From positions 1 through 64,000 of the forward strand of contig JAEWCL010000021.1 of assembly GCA_023390655.1 (NCBI GenBank): DNA of 64,000 bases, given 5' to 3'. Below, piece by piece: positions 59,634 to 64,000 of this stretch; the first letter of the stretch is position 1; the number at the start of each line of letters is the position of its first letter. This DNA comes from Bacillota bacterium (GTDB taxonomy: Bacteria > Bacillota > Clostridia > Christensenellales > CAG-138). Made by a program: the position numbers and the translations under genes. Under the pieces are notes generated by a model. The model made no database searches and was not told the origin of the DNA. It saw only the letters and a list, made by a program, of their open reading frames with translations.

Positions 59634-61268
59634 TTATGCCTTTGGCGCGGCAAGCTGCGTATCAAACCAGTCTGCAAGCGGCATGCCGCTTGCTTCCTCA
59701 AATGCCCGCACCACATCGGCTTTTGTGGCGATGCCGTAGGAATTGTCTTTTATATAAGCGCGCAGGCCGTTGAAAAACGCCTCGTCGCCGATTTTTTCGC
59801 GCAGCGCCGCGTACATGGCGGCCCCCCGCCAATATGCGGCGTTGACATAAGCGTCCTCCGCCGCATAGGAGGAAAGCGCCCCGTCAATCTGCCCGCCAAG
59901 CTTGGCGCGCTCCACAAGATAGCGGGTTTTCAGCGCCTCATAGGCCGCCGCATTCTCCGCCTGCTCAAAGTAAACAAGGCTTATATATCCCGTGAGCGCT
60001 TCATCCAGCCACGGCGCGTTGTACTGGTCCGAACCGATCAAGCCGTAGAACCACTGGTGGATGATTTCATGCGCGATGGTCAGTTCCAACTCCAGCTCCC
60101 GCCCGGGCAGGTACAGCTCCCGCTGCACCATCAAGAGGTTCGGGTATTCCATGCCCGCATAGGCCATATCCGCCTGCGCCACCGTGAGGGTGGAATACGG
60201 ATAATTCCCTAAAATGGGCGAAAGGGTATTGAGCACGTTCTTTGCAATCGCAGCCCCGCGCACAGCACTTCCTTCGCTCAGCGCATAGGAGTGAATTTCC
60301 ACATTCCCTGCCGCTTCTGTTGCGTGCTGCATGGAAAGCCCAAGCATGCAGGCGAATTCGCGCACCTGTGTGGCGGCGATGTAGCTTATCTTGTTTGCGC
60401 CGTTCGTTTCCGTCTTGGTGACGGCCCCGGTGGTGGCAAGGGAATAGCCCGCAGGATAGGTGAACGCCACGCGGTAGTCCGCCACCTCGCTGTAATAAGG
60501 GTCGCCGATAGGCGCGTAGCCGTCCTTCATCCAGCTGCCGTCCTGATATACGGCGAGTATGGGCAGGAAATTGCCCAGCTGGTAGCCAAGCTCCGTCTTT
60601 CCGAAGCGTCCGTCGCGCTCGGGCACATCCACCACAAATTCAATATTGAGCTCCGTTTGCTCCCCGGGCAGCAGTTCCTTGACAAACGGCACCGTTAACA
60701 AAAGCCCGTCGTCGGAAAGCGTAAAGTACGCAAGGCTGCCGTTGACGCTCACGGAAGAAACGATGATGTCGCCCTTGCTAAATCCGTTTTTGTAGCTGTC
60801 GGAAGATTCCCCGGCCCCGGGGGCCGATGCGCTCTGATAGGCGTTGGGGGGCAGGTGGAACAGCAGTTCATACAGGGTATCCCCTGTGACGTTTTCGTAA
60901 TTGACGCGCAGCATGGAATACAGCCTGTCATGCGAGGGCTTTAGCTCCATGGCAAGCGCATAGCTTGTTTTGGGCGCGTTGGCAGGCTTGCCGAGGCCTG
61001 CCGTTATCGTCCCCTGCGCGGGCGTCGTTTCCGGCTGCGCAGAGGGTGCGGCAGAAGCGGAGGCTTCCGGCGATGCTGCGGCTGCAGGCGTCGGGGAGGC
61101 CGTCCCGCTCGGGGTGAAAGAAGGCGAAGGCGCCGGACTGCCGCCTGTCGGGAAGTCAAGCATGCCCGTAAAGAATAAAATCAGCAGTACTGTAACCAGG
61201 CCAAGCAGTGCAAACAGCCATACGGGGTTGCCGCGCCCTCCTTTGTATCTGCCGCCGTATTTGGGCAA
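59634..61268 (-). CDS. Membrane-anchored M1-family metallopeptidase
   Basis: 544 residues. A short basic N-terminus, a membrane helix at about 14-34 (PVWLFALLGLVTVLLILFF), and a Pro/Ser/Ala/Thr-rich linker at 40-90 place the catalytic part outside the cell. Zinc site HEIIH at 400-404 with the third ligand Glu423 (WLDE), the exact 18-residue spacing of gluzincin M1 peptidases. The N-terminal beta saddle is typical (SYALAMELKPSHDRLYSML). The usual GAMEN substrate motif is replaced by GMEYPNLLM. Follows the solute-binding gene with a 12-base gap, so it is second in that operon; it may trim peptides for uptake. Confidence 0.88.
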   Translation of the reverse strand: MPKYGGRYKGGRGNPVWLFALLGLVTVLLILFFTGMLDFPTGGSPAPSPSFTPSGTASPTPAAAASPEASASAAPSAQPETTPAQGTITAGLGKPANAPKTSYALAMELKPSHDRLYSMLRVNYENVTGDTLYELLFHLPPNAYQSASAPGAGESSDSYKNGFSKGDIIVSSVSVNGSLAYFTLSDDGLLLTVPFVKELLPGEQTELNIEFVVDVPERDGRFGKTELGYQLGNFLPILAVYQDGSWMKDGYAPIGDPYYSEVADYRVAFTYPAGYSLATTGAVTKTETNGANKISYIAATQVREFACMLGLSMQHATEAAGNVEIHSYALSEGSAVRGAAIAKNVLNTLSPILGNYPYSTLTVAQADMAYAGMEYPNLLMVQRELYLPGRELELELTIAHEIIHQWFYGLIGSDQYNAPWLDEALTGYISLVYFEQAENAAAYEALKTRYLVERAKLGGQIDGALSSYAAEDAYVNAAYWRGAAMYAALREKIGDEAFFNGLRAYIKDNSYGIATKADVVRAFEEASGMPLADWFDTQLAAPKA

Positions 61269-61280
61269 ACAAACCCCTCC

Positions 61281-62141
61281 TTACTTCGTTGACGCCGCCT
61301 GATAGGCGGTGAGCCCATACTGCGCGATCAGCGCATCGAGTGTGCCGTCCCGCTTCATATCATCTATGACCGTGTCCGCAAGCATTGCAAACGCGGAATT
61401 TTCCTGGCTGCAGGCCGCGACATACGAGGCCGCGCCAATCACCGTTTCGTTTAAGGAAAGCCCCTGCTTGAGAAGCTCCGGCAGCTGCGCGCCGCAGGCC
61501 GCGATATAGGAGAGCTTCCCGGACTTGAGCGCCGTGACAAGGTCCGGATACGAGGCATAGTATTGGAAGCTGACCGGCGCCGCGAAGGTCTGCTTCTGCG
61601 CGTACGCTTTCCATGCGGAATCTGCGGCGCTGCCTTCGATCATGCCGATCCTGCCGCCCGCAAGCCCCGCCCGCTCATCGCCCTTGCGGCAGACAAGGCG
61701 CACGCTGTCCCTGTAGTAAGGGGCGCTGTACGCATAGGAAGAGGAAGCGGTGCTGAAAATCTGCGCAAACGCAAAATCAATATCCCCGCTCGTCAGCTTG
61801 GGAAGCGCCGTGTAGGCCGTCACCGGCACAAGCTCCAAAGAGACATCCGGTTCCGCCTCAGGAAAGATCCGCTGCGCGATTTCGCGGGCGATGGCAATTT
61901 CAAGCCCCTCCCCGTCCTGCGCAAAGCCGGGTACATCCGTGCGCACGCCTACGCGCAGCACGCCTACATGCTGGACGCTTAAGAGCTCCGGCGTATTCAA
62001 CAGCTGATCCTGGGGGCGCAGCACGAGGATGAGCAGCACCACGGCAAGCACCGCCCCTACAATCAGGAAAAGGCGCAACCGCTTCTGGAGCAGGTTCGCC
62101 ATCGTGTGGTGGACGCGCCGCCTGTTACGCCGCTTTTGCAT
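61281..62141 (-). CDS. Membrane-tethered amino-acid-type solute-binding protein
   Basis: 286 residues. Basic start (MQKRRNRRRVHH), helix at about 24-46 (LRLFLIVGAVLAVVLLILVL) that acts as a signal anchor rather than a lipobox, then a two-lobed PBPb domain: GVLRVGVRTDVPGFA, GLEIAIAREIAQRIFP, SLELVPVTAYTALPKLTSGD and IDFAFAQ. No permease or ATPase gene adjoins. It forms an operon with the M1 peptidase. The ligand is probably an amino acid, not further definable. ATG preceded by GGCGGGAGAGTACA. Confidence 0.82.
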   Translation of the reverse strand: MQKRRNRRRVHHTMANLLQKRLRLFLIVGAVLAVVLLILVLRPQDQLLNTPELLSVQHVGVLRVGVRTDVPGFAQDGEGLEIAIAREIAQRIFPEAEPDVSLELVPVTAYTALPKLTSGDIDFAFAQIFSTASSSYAYSAPYYRDSVRLVCRKGDERAGLAGGRIGMIEGSAADSAWKAYAQKQTFAAPVSFQYYASYPDLVTALKSGKLSYIAACGAQLPELLKQGLSLNETVIGAASYVAACSQENSAFAMLADTVIDDMKRDGTLDALIAQYGLTAYQAASTK

Positions 62142-62345
62142 TGTACTCTCCCGCCATCTGAATCATGCGCTTCATACCAATTCCAAAGTGGTATCAACGC
62201 GCCATAAGGCCCGGTTTCAGGCCCAAAACCGCGTCAGGAGTATTGTATCCCATTTGCTTCTGTCTGGCAAATGGAGAACGCGCAATATTCATGGTACGTT
62301 CACAGTTGCGCGCTGCCCGGCGCTGTTGCAATGATACGTCAAACG

Positions 62346-62375
62346 TTGTAGAATAAAGTAGTTATACGATATAAT
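62346..62375 (+). promoter_or_regulatory. Sigma-A promoter of the alpha/beta hydrolase gene
   Basis: -35 TTGTAG (62346-62351), 18-base spacer, -10 TATAAT (62370-62375). The leader to the GTG start is about 48 bases. The rest of the divergent gap 62142-62345 shows only a small inverted repeat, ATACCA/TGGTAT near 62177-62198. Confidence 0.55.
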
Positions 62376-62429
62376 AGCGAAGCGTGTGCCGGTCATACCA
62401 TATTACAACGCACGCCGGGAGGTTAAGTC

Positions 62430-63329
62430 GTGGCTCTGGCCTTGCAAATGAAGAAGTTCATCAATTCTGAACATACGGGAGATTATGTATCCATCCTCCT
62501 GCCGGGGTTCCCGGATAAGAGCGGCGTATCGACGCCTGAGGAAACCAAGGTGCATTATCTTGAAGCAGGCGTTGGTGAGCCGCTGCTGCTGCTGCATACC
62601 GTCGGGCAAAGCCTGTATACCTGGCGCAATGTATTTAACGCCCTTTCCGAACATTACCGTGTGATCGCCATCGACCTCCTGGGCCACGGGTATTCCGGAA
62701 GACCCGAGCAGTTTGACTACACCATTGCCGAGCAGACCGAGGCGCTCCGCATGTTTATGGACGCAAAGGGCATTGAAAGCGCGCACATCGCAGGCTTTTC
62801 CATGGGCGCGATCTATGCGCTGGATTTTGTCATCAAGTATCCGGACCGCGTCGGCAAGGCCGTGCTCGTTTCCCCCGGCGGTATCACGCAAGAAATGCCG
62901 CTTGCCGTTCGTATGCTCCAAAGCCCCCTGTTCGGCGGGCTTGCGTGCAGGCTGTACAATAGAAGGACTGTCGAGCGCCTGCTTTCGGAATGCTTCTTCG
63001 ATTTGACCAATATCAATGAAGAAATGCTCGATTCGTACTACTCCACCGTTGCCGATCCCTATTCCAGAAAGGCCATCCAGCTTTCTGTAACCAACTTTGA
63101 CGAACAGGAAGTGGAAAAAGCGCTCAGGAGTGTCGAGGCTTCGGTGCTCATTCTCTGGGGCGGCGAGGACAAATGGCACAATCCGGACAGCAGCGAGCTG
63201 TACCACGCCATTATGCCCAACGCGCAGTTTGCGGTGGTACGCAACGCAGGGCACCTGCTGCATGAAGAAAAGGCGCAGCGTTTTGTGGACGCGATTTTAG
63301 AGTACATTCCCGCTCCGGTGGATTTATAA
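62430..63329 (+). CDS. Alpha/beta hydrolase
   Basis: 299 residues from GTG 62430, seven bases after CCGGGAGG. Oxyanion loop LLLHTVGQSLYTW, DLLGHGYSGRP, nucleophile elbow GFSMGA with Ser124, acid Asp in WGGEDKW, His in NAGHLLHEE. The layout is that of the epoxide hydrolase/haloperoxidase/meta-cleavage hydrolase group; the HTVG oxyanion region is a variant of the common HGxP/HGF. The substrate cannot be predicted. No signal peptide. Probably cotranscribed with the mscS-like gene. Confidence 0.85.
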   Translation: MALALQMKKFINSEHTGDYVSILLPGFPDKSGVSTPEETKVHYLEAGVGEPLLLLHTVGQSLYTWRNVFNALSEHYRVIAIDLLGHGYSGRPEQFDYTIAEQTEALRMFMDAKGIESAHIAGFSMGAIYALDFVIKYPDRVGKAVLVSPGGITQEMPLAVRMLQSPLFGGLACRLYNRRTVERLLSECFFDLTNINEEMLDSYYSTVADPYSRKAIQLSVTNFDEQEVEKALRSVEASVLILWGGEDKWHNPDSSELYHAIMPNAQFAVVRNAGHLLHEEKAQRFVDAILEYIPAPVDL

Positions 63330-63402
63330 CGTTACCCGCAGGGCATACTCCTTCCTAGGCGCGGGGGTGCCCCTGCGCAAAAGGTGAGGAGGCTTATATT
63401 CG

Positions 63403-64000
63403 GTGCAGAAGCTCCTTGAAAAACTGCAGGAGAACTGGGTCGCATACGCGTGGGATCTGTTCGGTGTGCTGCTCATCTGGATCGTTGCGCAAATGCTCAC
63501 GCGCGCTGCGGCAAAGGTGATCACCGCGTCGCACAGCAGGCGTATGCACAAGCTTGCGCCGGACCGGCAGCGCCGCGCGGAAACCGCTGCGACGCTAAGC
63601 AAGAGCCTTAGTAAGTACATCATCTTCTTTCTGGCCATCGCGGCGACGATCGGCCAGCTTGGGCTGACCTCCGCCATGAGTTCACTGCTTGCGGCGGCGG
63701 GCGTGGGCGGCATCGCACTCGGCATCGGCGCGCAGAGCTTCATCAAGGATGTTGTGGCGGGCCTTTTTTTGATTTTTGAGGATCAGATGGCCGTGGGGGA
63801 TTATATTACCGCCGCGGATGTCACGGGAACCGTGGAGGAAATTACGCTGCGCGCCACCGTAGTGCGCGGGTTCCGCGGGGAAACGAACGTCATTCCAAAC
63901 GGCAGCATCGGCGTTTTGACCAACTATTCCCGCACGGATTATCTCGCCATGGTGGATGTGGAGATTGACCGGGAGGCCGATCTTTCGCTTGCGGAGCGCT
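63403..64000 (+). CDS. mscS: Small-conductance mechanosensitive channel, 5' part
   Basis: Starts at GTG 63403 with GTGAGGAGG about ten bases upstream and runs off the right edge in frame (199 residues visible). Helix 1 at about 14-32 (WDLFGVLLIWIVAQMLTRAA), helix 2 at about 68-86, pore helix 3 with the glycine/alanine-rich LAAAGVGGIALGIGAQSFIK, then the beta domain with EDQMAVGDYI, GTVEEITLRATVVR and VIPNGSIGVLTNYSR. These are the MscS family signatures. It releases solutes when the membrane is stretched. Only the C-terminal vestibule part is missing. Confidence 0.93.
   Translation, partial: MQKLLEKLQENWVAYAWDLFGVLLIWIVAQMLTRAAAKVITASHSRRMHKLAPDRQRRAETAATLSKSLSKYIIFFLAIAATIGQLGLTSAMSSLLAAAGVGGIALGIGAQSFIKDVVAGLFLIFEDQMAVGDYITAADVTGTVEEITLRATVVRGFRGETNVIPNGSIGVLTNYSRTDYLAMVDVEIDREADLSLAER

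Overview
The window reads as one stretch of chromosome from a GC-rich (about 60 percent by eye), endospore-forming anaerobe of the Firmicutes/Clostridia. The evidence is a complete spoIIAA-spoIIAB-sigF operon behind a sigma-H-like promoter, a Csp-protease/SleC-type cortex-lysis locus, a B12-dependent ribonucleotide reductase, indolepyruvate:ferredoxin oxidoreductase, PASTA kinase PrkC with its phosphatase, and class-B-type sortases. No genus can be assigned from sequence alone.

Layout. 1-7.4 kb: 3' part of nrdJ, a ferritin-like gene, an orphan structured RNA with its own promoter and terminator, small unknown genes, and iorA/iorB (minus strand). 7.7-18.4 kb: a long plus-strand housekeeping run, murB-rapZ-prpC-prkC-rsgA-rpe-trxB-glmM-nth-obgE, joining wall precursor synthesis, envelope signalling, ribosome maturation and redox control. 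18.6-22.0 kb (minus): a PPKTG-anchored surface protein and a collagen-like, probably spore-surface protein. 22.1-31.3 kb (mostly plus): the spoIIA operon, an MFS exporter, tadA, esterases, and two tandem secreted proteins fusing SH3 repeats to a sortase B domain. 31.9-36.3 kb (minus): a SpoIID-like protein with seven SH3 repeats, then ychF.

36.8-44.9 kb (plus): a podovirus-like head cassette (portal, scaffold-like protein, N4-gp56 capsid, connectors, propeller protein, two peptidoglycan-binding proteins) with no terminase, integrase, repressor, tail or lysis genes. It meets tail to tail the Csp-like protease operon (45.0-48.7 kb, minus), which is divergent from sleC (49.0-50.2 kb). After this come an FMN-riboswitch-controlled riboflavin transporter, a YtrA-type GntR/ABC operon with a palindromic operator, ilvA, a DUF6530 gene, an aldo/keto reductase, an SPFH protein, a degenerate tRNA-like sequence, ispDF-rqcP, an M1 peptidase, a solute-binding protein, an alpha/beta hydrolase and a truncated mscS.

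Intergenic space holds several dispersed repeat families. One is a MITE-like element with perfect 10-bp terminal inverted repeats (two full copies and one degraded). Another is a pair of mosaic palindromic elements on either side of the portal gene. Points most worth following are the terminase-less head cassette, the RNA at 2.8-3.06 kb, the MITE family, the SH3-sortase pair with its candidate PPKTG substrate, and the germination locus with two catalytically intact Csp-like proteases.
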